Positions 33,976 to 43,571 are shown, numbered from the stretch's first letter. The stretch is DNA of 64,000 bases from Rhizobium sp. BK196 (GCF_014193255.1 NZ_JACHZB010000011.1:186001-250000), one strand, 5' to 3'. Numbers and translations are program-made. The notes: generated from the letters alone by a model not told the origin.

Positions 33976-36450
33976 ATGCGGGGGCGGTTGGCAAGCATAG
34001 GGGCTGAGGAAAGCCTGCTTTCCGAAGGCTGGAATCTGGTTCTGACCGAGCCTGACGCCTGCGCGACACCCCACGATATCCATCTTTCGGCGCAGTTCAT
34101 TCCCGCACCTGTTCCGGGCACTGTCGCAGCGGCGCTCGAAAAAGCAGGGCTGTTCGACCGGGAAAATCCACAGCCGCTGAACACCAAGGATGCCTGGTAT
34201 CTGACCCGCCTCTTCGATGCGGAGCCAGGCGAGGCGCTCCTACGTTTTCAAGGGCTGGCGACGATCTGCCATGTTTTTCTGAACGGCGTTGAGATCCTTT
34301 TCTCCGAGAGCATGTTCACCGCTCATGAGATACCGGTGACGCTCGCGGGCGGCGATGAACTGGCGCTCTGCTTTCGGGCCCTCGCTCCCCGCCTTGGCGA
34401 ACCCGGACCGCGAGCCCGCTGGCGCCCGCAGATGATCACGCCGCAAGGGCTGAAGAATATCCGCACGACGCTGCTTGGACATATGCCCGGCTGGTGCCCT
34501 GAAATCCATGCCGTCGGGCCGTGGCGGCCGATCTCGCTCGTGCGCCGGGGCGTTGCCTCGGTCGACAATGTCACGGTGCGTGCTGTTCTGGAGGAAAGCG
34601 GGGCGGGACGGCTCAGCGTTTCTCTTCATGCCGATGGCGAAGAGCCGGTTATGCTTCTGCGCTGCGCCGGTATCGAGCAGGGTTTCGAGAAGATCGGCGA
34701 CAGGCATTATTCGGTAATCCTCAAGCTGCCCGAGGTCGAGGCCTGGTGGCCACATACGCATGGCGCGTCGCATCTCTACGATGTGACGCTGGTTCTTGAC
34801 GGCGAGGAACATTCGCTCGGCAAGACAGGATTTCGGCGTGTCGAGGTTGACCACGGCGCTGACGGCAGTGATTTCACGCTTTGCGTCAATGGCGAACGGG
34901 TCTTCTGCCGTGGCGCGGTCTGGACGACAGCCGACATAGCGCGGCTGCCGGGGGAGCGGGCTGACTACGAGCCGTTCCTGCGGCTTGCTGCCGAGGCCGG
35001 CATGAACATGATCCGCATCGGGGGAACCATGGCGTATGAAACGCCGGAATTCTTCGCGCTCTGCGACGAATTTGGGCTGATGGTCTGGCAGGACTTCATG
35101 TTCGCCAATTTCGACTATCCGAAGAACGACAAGACCTTTATCGGCCATGTGCATGCCGAGGTGGAGGAATTCCTGCACGGCGTACAGCTTTCGCCGTCGC
35201 TCGCCGTGCTCTGCGGCGGCAGCGAAATCCACCAGCAGGCGGCGATGTTCGGCCTGCCCTCGGATTTCTGGAGCGGGCCGATCACCGACGAGATCATCCC
35301 GGCGATCTGCCAGCGCATGCGGCCTGACGTCCCTTACGTGCCGAATTCGCCCTACGGCGGGGCGATGCCCTTTTCGCCCAACGCTGGCGTCACGCATTAT
35401 TACGGCGTCGGTGCCTATATGCGGCCGCTCGAGGATGCGCGCCGCGCCGAGGTACGCTTTGCGGCGGAAAGCCTCGCCTTCGCACATGTACCGCAGCAAA
35501 GGACCTTACAGCGGCATCTCGACGTGCCTTCAGTTCACAGTCCGCTCTGGAAAGAGCGGGTGCCGCGCGACCGCGGTGCTTCCTGGGATTTCGAGGATGT
35601 CAGGGACTTTTATCTCGGACTTCTCTATGACGTCGACCCCGCCAAGCTCCGCCGTGAAGACCCCGAACGTTATCTCGACTTGTCGCGCGCTGTTACGGGT
35701 GAAGTGCTGGAGGAAACCTTTGCCGAATGGCGGCGCAAGGGGTCGACCTGCAATGGGGCGCTCGTCTGGACCTTGCAGGATCTGTTGCCAGGTCCCGGCT
35801 GGGGCGTGATCGATTCCGCCGGCGAGCCCAAACCTGTCTGGCATGCGATGCGCCGCGCCTTCCGTCCTGTGCAGGCAGTTTTTACGGACGAGGGGACGAA
35901 TGGCCTCCATGTCCATGTCATCAACGAGACCGACAAAGTGGTGGCTCTCGAACTCGATGTCGCCTGCCTCCGCGAGGGGCGCCAGCAGGTCGCGAGCGGC
36001 AGCAAGGCCTTCAATCTCGACCCGAGGAGCGTGGAGCGTATCGCTTGCACCGATCTCTTCGGCGGCTTCTTTGATGCGGCCTATGCCTTCCGTTTCGGTG
36101 CGCCATCGCATGACGTCAGCGTTGCCTGGCTGCGGTCGACGATGGACGGCGCGCTGTTGGCGCAGGCTTTCCATTTCCCGAGCGGCCGAGCCAGAGCCTT
36201 CCACGACGCGACGATCGAGGCGTCCTTCATCCGTGAGGGCGATGGTTGGTTCATCACGCTTGCGGCCGACAGGCTGGCTCAATCCGTGCATATCGATGTC
36301 GAAGGCTACCGGGCTGAAGAGGACTGGTTCCATCTGGCACCAGGTCCTGCCAAGCGAGTGAAGCTCATCGCTGCTGCGGGCATTGATGGCGATGCGTTGC
36401 CGGCGGGCGAAATCAGGAGCGTCGGCGCCTTGCGCCGTTTCGCGCTTTAA
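33976..36450 (+). CDS. Glycoside hydrolase family 2 protein, beta-mannosidase-like
   Basis: An 824-aa protein with the GH2 layout: an N-terminal jelly-roll sugar-binding domain (PVPGTVAAALEKAGLF, WYLTRLFDAEPGEALLRFQGLA), an immunoglobulin-like domain, then the TIM barrel (FCRGAVWTTADIARLPG, FALCDEFGLMVWQDFMFANFDYP). The acid/base Glu417 sits in GGSE, where GH2 enzymes normally have GNE. The likely nucleophile is Glu498 in FAAESLAF. No signal peptide is seen, so it is cytosolic. In this operon it may trim or transglycosylate a glycan intermediate. It starts 15 bp after the DUF1839 gene. Confidence 0.88.
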   Translation: MRGRLASIGAEESLLSEGWNLVLTEPDACATPHDIHLSAQFIPAPVPGTVAAALEKAGLFDRENPQPLNTKDAWYLTRLFDAEPGEALLRFQGLATICHVFLNGVEILFSESMFTAHEIPVTLAGGDELALCFRALAPRLGEPGPRARWRPQMITPQGLKNIRTTLLGHMPGWCPEIHAVGPWRPISLVRRGVASVDNVTVRAVLEESGAGRLSVSLHADGEEPVMLLRCAGIEQGFEKIGDRHYSVILKLPEVEAWWPHTHGASHLYDVTLVLDGEEHSLGKTGFRRVEVDHGADGSDFTLCVNGERVFCRGAVWTTADIARLPGERADYEPFLRLAAEAGMNMIRIGGTMAYETPEFFALCDEFGLMVWQDFMFANFDYPKNDKTFIGHVHAEVEEFLHGVQLSPSLAVLCGGSEIHQQAAMFGLPSDFWSGPITDEIIPAICQRMRPDVPYVPNSPYGGAMPFSPNAGVTHYYGVGAYMRPLEDARRAEVRFAAESLAFAHVPQQRTLQRHLDVPSVHSPLWKERVPRDRGASWDFEDVRDFYLGLLYDVDPAKLRREDPERYLDLSRAVTGEVLEETFAEWRRKGSTCNGALVWTLQDLLPGPGWGVIDSAGEPKPVWHAMRRAFRPVQAVFTDEGTNGLHVHVINETDKVVALELDVACLREGRQQVASGSKAFNLDPRSVERIACTDLFGGFFDAAYAFRFGAPSHDVSVAWLRSTMDGALLAQAFHFPSGRARAFHDATIEASFIREGDGWFITLAADRLAQSVHIDVEGYRAEEDWFHLAPGPAKRVKLIAAAGIDGDALPAGEIRSVGALRRFAL

Positions 36451-36466
36451 GGACCAGGGAGCGGTC

Positions 36467-37675
36467 ATGACGATCAGGGTGCAGGCGGAAGAGGCTTTGC
36501 GGGGCGTTTATCGAAGCGTGCGCGGGCATCTGCTGCAGCGGCTGATTGTCAAATCACGGCTTGCCTTCAATCCGCGCCGACCGGTCGAGATTGTCGGTTA
36601 TCTGTCGATGGCAGCAGGTGTGGGCGAATCGGCGCGGCTTTGCGCTGCCGCGCTTTCGCAGGCAGGCCGTGAGATCATGCTTGCGGATGTCAGCACACAT
36701 CCGGACGAAGGCAAGCTGGTCGAATGGGCGTCCGAGCAAATGTCCGGCGGCCAGCCGGGAAGCCGCATATGGCACCTCAATCCGCCCATGCTGCCGCGCG
36801 CGATCCTGAAGAAAGGTCTCGGCAATTTCACCCGTGCCTTCAATATCGGTTACTGGGCATGGGAGCTGGAAGTGGTGCCGGCGGAATGGCGCAATGCCAT
36901 GCACTATATGAACGCCGTCTTCGTTCCCTCGGAATTCGCCAGGAGGGCAATCGCACCACATACGACTGCACCTGTCATTGTCGTGCCGCACCCGGTGACC
37001 GAGCGGTCGGCGGCTGACGGTATCCGGCAGAAATTCGGAATTGCCGAGGATGCTTTCCTCGTATCGTTCGTCTTCAGCGCCGGTTCCTCGATCAACCGCA
37101 AGAACCCGCAGGCGGCGATCGAGGCCTTCAGGCTCTTCAGCGCCGAATGCCCCCATGCCTTCCTGCTGATGAAGGCGAGCGGCAATCCGGTCCGGGACGA
37201 GGCACTTCGCGCGCTCATGCAGTCCGTGGAAGGCGACCGCAACATCAGGATCGTTACCGATAATCTGGCGAGTTCGGAGATAAACGGCATCATTCGCGAT
37301 TCCAATGCCTATCTTTCGCTGCATCGTTCGGAGGGTTTCGGCCTGACGGTGGCTGAAGCCATCATGCATCGCACGCCCGTCGTTTCGACAGAATGGTCGG
37401 GCACGGCTGACTTCTGCGATCCCGACAATACCTGGCTGGTCGTGCCGTCGCTTATTCCCGTCGTCGATAGCCATCCGGAATTCGCTGATCTCACGAATGC
37501 CGTCTGGGCCGATCCTTCACCCGCGACCGCGGCGGCGCATTTGAAGAGTATTTATTCCGATCCCGAGGCTGCGAAGCAGAAAGCAGAGGCGGCGCGGGCC
37601 TATCTCGTGCGTCATCTCGCCGAGCACAGCTACGACAGGGCGCTTTCACGGCTTTCTGCGATGCAGGCGAGCTAA
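36467..37675 (+). CDS. GT4-type glycosyltransferase
   Basis: A 402-aa GT-B glycosyltransferase. The N-terminal half has EIVGYLSMAAGVGESARLCA and NIGYWAWELEVVPAEWR. The C-terminal nucleotide-sugar domain shows FSAGSSINRKNPQAAIEAF and the EX7E motif HRSEGFGLTVAEAIMHRTPVV. A GGGAG ribosome site precedes ATG 36467, 16 bp after the GH2 stop codon; the open frame before it overlaps GH2. It is likely a cytosolic or membrane-associated enzyme that adds a sugar to a lipid-linked intermediate. Donor and acceptor are unknown. Confidence 0.9.
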   Translation: MTIRVQAEEALRGVYRSVRGHLLQRLIVKSRLAFNPRRPVEIVGYLSMAAGVGESARLCAAALSQAGREIMLADVSTHPDEGKLVEWASEQMSGGQPGSRIWHLNPPMLPRAILKKGLGNFTRAFNIGYWAWELEVVPAEWRNAMHYMNAVFVPSEFARRAIAPHTTAPVIVVPHPVTERSAADGIRQKFGIAEDAFLVSFVFSAGSSINRKNPQAAIEAFRLFSAECPHAFLLMKASGNPVRDEALRALMQSVEGDRNIRIVTDNLASSEINGIIRDSNAYLSLHRSEGFGLTVAEAIMHRTPVVSTEWSGTADFCDPDNTWLVVPSLIPVVDSHPEFADLTNAVWADPSPATAAAHLKSIYSDPEAAKQKAEAARAYLVRHLAEHSYDRALSRLSAMQAS

Positions 37676-37764
37676 GCTGAGCGCTTTACTCCCCTTTATT
37701 TTAACATTTCCAATTTAGAGATGACTTGTTTTCGGCCGCGCTGCGGCTTCTGGCGGATGGACGG

Positions 37765-40700
37765 ATGTCGAAGGGCATTATTGCAAATTCGGTGATGAAT
37801 GCGGCGGCGGGTATGCTGCTTCTGGTGACGGGGTTCGCGTCCTCGATCATAACTGCACGCCTGCTCGGCCCCGAGGCCAACGGTATCGTCGCCTTTTCAC
37901 TCTGGCTCGTCGTCACAGGGGCCTCGATTGCTGAGCTCGGCTCCAGCATCACGCTTCTGAAGACACTGCCGCAGCTTTCGGCGCAGGGCTACAGCTTCGA
38001 GCAACGCAGAGGATTTGCCTCGATCCTCGTCACCTTCATGGTCTGCTCCACGTTGGTGCTACTGGGGCTTTATGCTCTGTTCTTCCTGACATCGGAGGAA
38101 ATGCATTGGGCCGACACCGCACCGTCGGTGGCGCTTGTGACAGGCATCCTCTTCTTCGTCCAGGCGATCGGCTCTTTCGTTAAATTTTACCTCATTGGCG
38201 AAAAGCGGCTCGGCACGTTCTTCCAGCTGACGCTGATCGTCTCGGTTTTCCAGCTTGTGGGCGTCGCGGTCGGTGCCGTCTTTTACGGTGTGCAGGGCGT
38301 GCTTGTCGGCTATGCGCTCGGCCAGCTCGTGCTTTTCGTCGCTACCTTGCCGATCCTCTTTGCTCGTCGTGACCGCTGCGGTGTCTCGCTCAAATATCTG
38401 GCGTCGTCGTCGGTCATCCTGTCGATGCAATTCATCATCGATTCGATCTTCCTAAACCGTATCGAACTGCTTTTCCTGCAGCAGTTCTGGTCGGTGGAAA
38501 TGGTCGGCTTCTACGCTGCCGGCCTGTCGATCGCCAATATCGCGCTGCAGCTTCCGATCCAGATGAGCGGTAGCCTGCTCCCCTATTATTCGGAACGACG
38601 GCACACCAGCGCCGACTCGAAGTTCCCGGTCGACGCCTTTGCCGCTGTCATCCGCAGCATGGCCTATATCGTGCTGCCTATGAGTCTGGGGCTTGCCGCG
38701 ATCTCTACCGAACTTGTGCATGTCGTCTTCGGCGAAGCCTTCGACCGAAGCGGTGGAGTGGTCGCTCTGCTTGCGCTTGTCGCGCCTGCCTACACTCTCA
38801 TGCAGGTTCTCAGCCTGTACCTGCTCTCAATCGACAAAGCCAATGTACGGTTGAAAATCAGTGTGATAGGTGGCCTTCTTATGGTAGTAGGTTGTTTACT
38901 CATCGTACCTAGTCTGGCCGCCGAGGGTGCCGCGCTTGTGCGCATAGCCGTATTCGTTGCGATGTCGGTAATGATGGTCAGACAAACGGGATTCGGAACG
39001 CAGCTTTCGGGTCTTTATCTCAGCCTTACGAAGATTACTCTCGCGGCGGTATTTTGCGCCTGCGGTGCGATTACTGCACTTGAGCTCGTCCAGGGGCTTG
39101 TCGGCCTTGTCGCGGCGATCATCGCTGGTACATTTGCGTATTTTGCTGCGTTGAAAGTCCTCCGTGCCGTTCCTGCCGAAGATATCCAGGTGCTGCGCTC
39201 GATCCTCGACAAGATGCCCGCATTGCTGCAGGGACCGGCAAGACGCGCGGTCAGTTTCATCACTGCGCCGACCCCAGAAGGAGAAGAGAAGAAGCCTGAT
39301 AACGAAGAGTTCTCGCGTGAACCGGCGGAAGGCGCCGGCCGCTCCGCTGCTCTTCCCGTTGTCTTTGATGGCACGATTGGTCTTTTCATGCCGGAAAAGG
39401 CTGACGTTGCAAAACGCTCGGCTGCTGTCCTGTTCGTCAGCCCCTGGGGTTTCGAGGAAATGTGCACGCGGAAATTCTATCGCGTCGCGGCGGAGCATTT
39501 CTCCGACGTTGGCGTGCCGAGCCTGCGTTTCGACTACACGGGTACGGGTGATGCGCTCGATTTTGGCGATCAGACACCCAGTCTGGAAATCTGGAAGAAT
39601 TCCATCCGCGCAGCCGCTGCAAAATTGAAGACGCTCAGCGGTTGCTCGCAGATTATTCTTGTCGGCCAGGGTCTCGGCGGCACGCTTGCTCATCTCACCG
39701 GCCACACGATCGAGGGCGTCGACAGTATCGTGCTGCTTGCGCCTGTCCTCAGCGGCAGGGGGCATCTGCGTGAAATCAATATGTGGTCGCGGATCATCCA
39801 TGCCGACCTCGGTCTCGGCAAGGAGCATGCACCAAGCGCCCAGGTTCAGATCGCCGGCCTGACCCTGCCAGACGCGATTGCTGCGGAAATCGGCAAGCTC
39901 AATATCAGTTCACCGCAGGAGCTTTCGGCGCCGAATTACCTGATCCTCGAACGCCCGGTTCGGGTTGATGATATGGCCTTCGCTGACTCCCTGAAGGCAC
40001 TTGGCGGTAACGTCGAGCAGCGGGTTTTCGAAGGCTATGACGAGCTGGTCACGAACCCGCTCTTTGCCAAGACGCCGATGGCAGTCATCAAGCTGCTTGC
40101 CGAATGGCTTGTCGAGACAACCGCGCCTGCTGGGTCCGTCGGTCACTCTTCGCAGGAGGTCGAAAACCGGCCGCTCGCAGGTGACGGTTTTGAGGAGATT
40201 CCGGTTCGTTTCGGCGCGTTCCAGCATCTGATCGGCGTCGTCAGCCGGCCTCAAGGCGAGATCAAGGGTAACGCCGTGCTCTTCATGTCGACGGCCTATG
40301 ACCGGCATGCCGGCTGGGGCCGGACGACTGTCGATATGGCGCGCGAGCTCGCTCGCCAGGGCGTCGTTTCGCTGCGCTTCGATTCCGCCAACGTCGGCGA
40401 CAGCGTCCCCCGCCCGGATGCGCCGGAACAGGTTCTCTATTCCGCGACACAGACGGAAGACGCGCTCGCCTCGCTGGATCTTTTGGAAAGCTTCGTTGCC
40501 GGACCGATCATGGTCGCGGGTCGCTGCAGCGGCGGTTATGTAGCCCTGCGCGCCGGCATCGAGGATGAGCGGCTGAAGGCGATCGTTTCCATCAATCCCT
40601 TCGTCTACTACTGGGATCCCGAGATGCCGGTGCGACGCGAACATGTCGTCTCAGTTCCGCGCAGCGTCGACGATTACGGTCAGCGGATGATGCGGCTCGA

Positions 40701-41076
40701 CACGGTCAAGCGGCTGTTGCGCGGCGAGGTCGATGTCTTTGCGGCCCTGCAGAACATCTTCATCGCGATCGGTCGCCGGCTTTCGCCGCGCATCGCGCCG
40801 CTCGTGGAACTCATTCCGGGCCGCCGTCATATCGCACGCCAGGTGCGTCAGTCTTTTGCGGCACTCGGCAAACGCAAGGTGCCGCTGACGCTGATCTACA
40901 GCGAAGGCGATGTCGGTCTCGACCACATGTATTTCCACTTCGGCCCGCGCGGCCACAAGTTTGCCAAGCACCCGAATGTGCGGTTGGTGATGCTGCAGGA
41001 TGCCGATCACAATCTGACGCCGCCGGAATCGCGCAAGCTGGTGCTGGAGGAGATCGTCCGGCTGGCGAAAGCCTGA
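37765..41076 (+). CDS. Fusion of Wzx-type polysaccharide flippase with two alpha/beta-hydrolase domains
   Basis: A protein of about 1103 aa. Residues 1 to about 475 form a polysaccharide-export flippase with around 12-14 hydrophobic segments (AAAGMLLLVTGFASSIITARLLGPEANG and similar). After a charged linker, two alpha/beta-hydrolase domains follow, resembling the hydrolases linked to exosortase A systems. In domain 1 the nucleophile elbow reads GQGLG, with Gly636 in the Ser position. In domain 2 it is GRCSG, with Cys921. Domain 1 is thus probably inactive, and domain 2 would use Cys. A TTG start at 37726 is the alternative. It would flip a lipid-linked glycan and process it. Confidence 0.87.
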   Translation: MSKGIIANSVMNAAAGMLLLVTGFASSIITARLLGPEANGIVAFSLWLVVTGASIAELGSSITLLKTLPQLSAQGYSFEQRRGFASILVTFMVCSTLVLLGLYALFFLTSEEMHWADTAPSVALVTGILFFVQAIGSFVKFYLIGEKRLGTFFQLTLIVSVFQLVGVAVGAVFYGVQGVLVGYALGQLVLFVATLPILFARRDRCGVSLKYLASSSVILSMQFIIDSIFLNRIELLFLQQFWSVEMVGFYAAGLSIANIALQLPIQMSGSLLPYYSERRHTSADSKFPVDAFAAVIRSMAYIVLPMSLGLAAISTELVHVVFGEAFDRSGGVVALLALVAPAYTLMQVLSLYLLSIDKANVRLKISVIGGLLMVVGCLLIVPSLAAEGAALVRIAVFVAMSVMMVRQTGFGTQLSGLYLSLTKITLAAVFCACGAITALELVQGLVGLVAAIIAGTFAYFAALKVLRAVPAEDIQVLRSILDKMPALLQGPARRAVSFITAPTPEGEEKKPDNEEFSREPAEGAGRSAALPVVFDGTIGLFMPEKADVAKRSAAVLFVSPWGFEEMCTRKFYRVAAEHFSDVGVPSLRFDYTGTGDALDFGDQTPSLEIWKNSIRAAAAKLKTLSGCSQIILVGQGLGGTLAHLTGHTIEGVDSIVLLAPVLSGRGHLREINMWSRIIHADLGLGKEHAPSAQVQIAGLTLPDAIAAEIGKLNISSPQELSAPNYLILERPVRVDDMAFADSLKALGGNVEQRVFEGYDELVTNPLFAKTPMAVIKLLAEWLVETTAPAGSVGHSSQEVENRPLAGDGFEEIPVRFGAFQHLIGVVSRPQGEIKGNAVLFMSTAYDRHAGWGRTTVDMARELARQGVVSLRFDSANVGDSVPRPDAPEQVLYSATQTEDALASLDLLESFVAGPIMVAGRCSGGYVALRAGIEDERLKAIVSINPFVYYWDPEMPVRREHVVSVPRSVDDYGQRMMRLDTVKRLLRGEVDVFAALQNIFIAIGRRLSPRIAPLVELIPGRRHIARQVRQSFAALGKRKVPLTLIYSEGDVGLDHMYFHFGPRGHKFAKHPNVRLVMLQDADHNLTPPESRKLVLEEIVRLAKA

Positions 41077-41091
41077 GAATTTCCTGATCTT

Positions 41092-42258
41092 TTAAGTGGC
41101 AATGCCGATTGAGCGGTAGAGGTCCATATACCGTTCCGCAACGGCATCCCACGAATAGGCATGGGCGGCTTGCATGAGGCTCTTCCGTAAGGACGAACCC
41201 TCGACGGTGACGTTGCGATAGGCTTTCTCGACCGCATCCGCCGCCAGTTCCGGCTTCGTGAAGTCGGCGAGGATGATTTCCTCATGCCGCCGGGCGAGCG
41301 CGCGATAGGCCTCGTTGGTGTTGAGGACCGGTTGCAGGCCAGCGCTCATCGCTTCCAGCGCAACGATTCCGAAACCTTCATATTCCGATGCCGAAGCCAT
41401 GAGTGATGCCTTGGCAATGATGCCGCGGATCGCGTGATCGTCCGGCGAAACGGTCAGGGTTACGGATGCTTGCAACGATCTTGAGGCAATCTCCCGCCTG
41501 ACGTCAGCGGCATCAAGATCGGATTCGGCGCCGATAATGTCGAGATGCCAGTCGGCATGACGTTTTAGGAGTGCGGCCATCGCGTCCAGCAGAAGATCGA
41601 GCCGTTTGTTTACGGAGAAGCGGCCGATCGTGACGATGCGCCGCTCGGGCGTGCGCGAGGCGGCATCGGCGAATTTGCCGATATCGGCACCATTCTCGAT
41701 GGTCATGCCATCGGGGACGATCTGGACGAACTGGCTGAGATCCGACGCGCTGCAGCAGACGACGCGTCGATAGGCGATCGCCGAGAGCCGCGTCAGCGTT
41801 CTGAACCAGACTTTCTTGATGACAAGGAATTTCTTCGTGTGAAAGAAACCGCCGTGGGTCGTGACAACCATGGGCTTGCGGTGCAGGAATCTGCCCCAGG
41901 CGAGGGCATCGAAGAAGAAGTCGATTGCATGGACATGGATGAGATCGGCATCGCCGATATGGCGGAAGACCTGTGGTGCTATCGGATAGCGGCTGCTGCC
42001 GGACCAGGGGATGCGGACAACCTCGATGCCGTCGATGGTTTCGCGCGCCGGAAGCTTGTCGTCAGGAGCGGTAAAGAGCGAATCGAGCGTGACGACACGG
42101 ACGCGGTATCCGCGTTTCAGGGTCTGGCGGGCGAGATTGGCGACCACATCCTCAAGGCCGCCGCGGTTGGGCAGAAACTGCCGTACGACGTGCACGATGA
42201 GGGGCGCAGCTTTCGGCTGCGGGCTGTTCTCGACGGTCTCTACCACGGAGAGGGACAT
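41092..42258 (-). CDS. GT4-type glycosyltransferase
   Basis: A 388-aa GT-B enzyme. The N-terminal domain shows IVHVVRQFLPNRGGLEDVVANLARQ, DADLIHVHAIDFFFDALAW and VTTHGGFFHTKKF. The C-terminal domain has IVTIGRFSVNKRLDLLLDAM and the EX7E motif SEYEGFGIVALEAMSAG. It is convergent with the flippase-hydrolase gene, with 15 bp between the stop codons. It probably serves the same surface glycan as the neighbouring cluster, although it has its own promoter. The donor sugar is unknown. Confidence 0.9.
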   Translation of the reverse strand: MSLSVVETVENSPQPKAAPLIVHVVRQFLPNRGGLEDVVANLARQTLKRGYRVRVVTLDSLFTAPDDKLPARETIDGIEVVRIPWSGSSRYPIAPQVFRHIGDADLIHVHAIDFFFDALAWGRFLHRKPMVVTTHGGFFHTKKFLVIKKVWFRTLTRLSAIAYRRVVCCSASDLSQFVQIVPDGMTIENGADIGKFADAASRTPERRIVTIGRFSVNKRLDLLLDAMAALLKRHADWHLDIIGAESDLDAADVRREIASRSLQASVTLTVSPDDHAIRGIIAKASLMASASEYEGFGIVALEAMSAGLQPVLNTNEAYRALARRHEEIILADFTKPELAADAVEKAYRNVTVEGSSLRKSLMQAAHAYSWDAVAERYMDLYRSIGIAT

Positions 42259-42361
42259 TTCCCACCTGTTCTCTATGGGAATGACCAGCCATACCGAGCC
42301 TTAAGGTGCGGTATATGAGGAAGTGATCCTTCCGGCTTTATTGGTGGGATGGTTAATCGCT

Positions 42362-42598
42362 TCAGAATGCCTTGAAGGTCAATGTCGTCAGCGAGCGAAC
42401 GATGCCGGGGATGTTGGCAATGTTGTCGTTGATGAACTTGCCGATATCCTGACCTTCCTCGATGTAGACCTTGAGCAGCAGGTCGTAGTTGCCTGACGTC
42501 GAATAGAGCTCCGAGACCAGCTCGGTCTTGTAGATGGCGTCGGCGACCTCGTAGGTCTTGCCGGGCGCGCACTGGAGCTGGACGAAAATCGGCTTCAT
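42362..42598 (-). CDS. Stand-alone Lrp/AsnC ligand-binding (RAM) domain protein
   Basis: A 78-aa protein consisting only of the effector-binding RAM domain of Lrp/AsnC regulators (MKPIFVQLQCAPGKTYEVAD, SGNYDLLLKVYIEEGQDIGKF, NIPGIVRSLTTLTFKAF), with no helix-turn-helix. The open frame continues upstream, but ATG 42598 follows CAGGAAA and gives the family length. Such proteins bind amino acids and may form mixed oligomers with full-length Lrp. It lies between a glycosyltransferase and a LysR regulator next to lysine catabolism genes. Confidence 0.88.
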   Translation of the reverse strand: MKPIFVQLQCAPGKTYEVADAIYKTELVSELYSTSGNYDLLLKVYIEEGQDIGKFINDNIANIPGIVRSLTTLTFKAF

Positions 42599-42668
42599 GG
42601 GAATTTCCTGCATCGAATTCTGATGGCGCGCATAATGGTCGAAAGCGCGGCTGCGATGCAAGCCTTCC

Positions 42669-43571
42669 TTACGTTTCAGAACCCGAACGGGCTTCGGAGA
42701 CGATCCAATCACGGAAAGCGGCAAGCGGGGCGTAATCGGCACGTTCCGGCGGAAAGGCGAGATAATAACGCTCGCGGCTCTCCATCTCGCGGTCGACGGC
42801 TGCGACGAGATCGCCGCGCTTCAGCTCTTCCTGGATGAGGAAAGTCGGCAGCAGGGCGACACCGAGGCCGGCGATCGCCGCCTGTGCTGCCGTCGCAAAC
42901 TGGTCGAACAGCATGCCGTGGACGCTTTCGAAGGTGACGCCGTTATCGGCAAACCAGCGCTCCCAGGCATCAGGCCGCGTCGTCAGATGCAAAAGGGGCA
43001 TCGTCAGCAGGTCTTCCGCGCGGGAGATCGCATTGCGTTTGAGGAAATTCGGGCTGCAGGCGGGCAGCGTGCGTTCCGACATCAGAAGGGTGAGTTCCGC
43101 GCCTGGCCAGTGGGGATGACCGAAGTGGATGGCGGCATCAATGGAATCGAGCCGGAAATCGAAGGAGGAGAGCCGGGTCACGAGATTGATCGTGACGCCC
43201 GGATTGCCGGCAAGGAAGCGGCCAAGGCGCGGCGCCAGCCAACGGGTGCCGAAGGTCGGCAGAATGGCGAGGTTCAAAGTACCGCCATGCGGATTAGCAC
43301 GCAGGTTCAGCGAGGCGCTGGAGATACGGCGGAGTGCCTCGCGGATCTCCCGCGCGTAAGCATCTCCGGCAAGAGTAAGTCGCACCGTCTGGCGCTCGCG
43401 CAGGAAAAGCTCGACGCCGAGTTGCTCCTCCAGCGTCTTGATCTGGCGGCTGACGGCGCTCTGCGTCAGGTCGAGTTCGCGTGCTGCTGCCGTTACGCTG
43501 CCGGTTCGCGCCACTGCCTCGAAGGCGGCGAGATGCGAAATCGACGGCAAAAAACGTCTTGCTGAAAGCAT
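42669..43571 (-). CDS. LysR family transcriptional regulator (GcvA-like)
   Basis: A 300-aa LysR regulator. The N-terminal helix-turn-helix is FLPSISHLAAFEAVARTGSVTAAARELDLTQSAVSRQI. The C-terminal effector domain contains LNLAILPTFGTRWLAPRL and GLGVALLPTFLIQEEL. The start is placed at ATG 43571 (MLSARRFLPSI), behind TGGAA; the upstream ATG at 43577 lies in a palindrome that is probably the regulator's own site. It is divergent from the hglS-oxidase-dehydrogenase genes and probably controls them. Confidence 0.9.
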   Translation of the reverse strand: MLSARRFLPSISHLAAFEAVARTGSVTAAARELDLTQSAVSRQIKTLEEQLGVELFLRERQTVRLTLAGDAYAREIREALRRISSASLNLRANPHGGTLNLAILPTFGTRWLAPRLGRFLAGNPGVTINLVTRLSSFDFRLDSIDAAIHFGHPHWPGAELTLLMSERTLPACSPNFLKRNAISRAEDLLTMPLLHLTTRPDAWERWFADNGVTFESVHGMLFDQFATAAQAAIAGLGVALLPTFLIQEELKRGDLVAAVDREMESRERYYLAFPPERADYAPLAAFRDWIVSEARSGSET

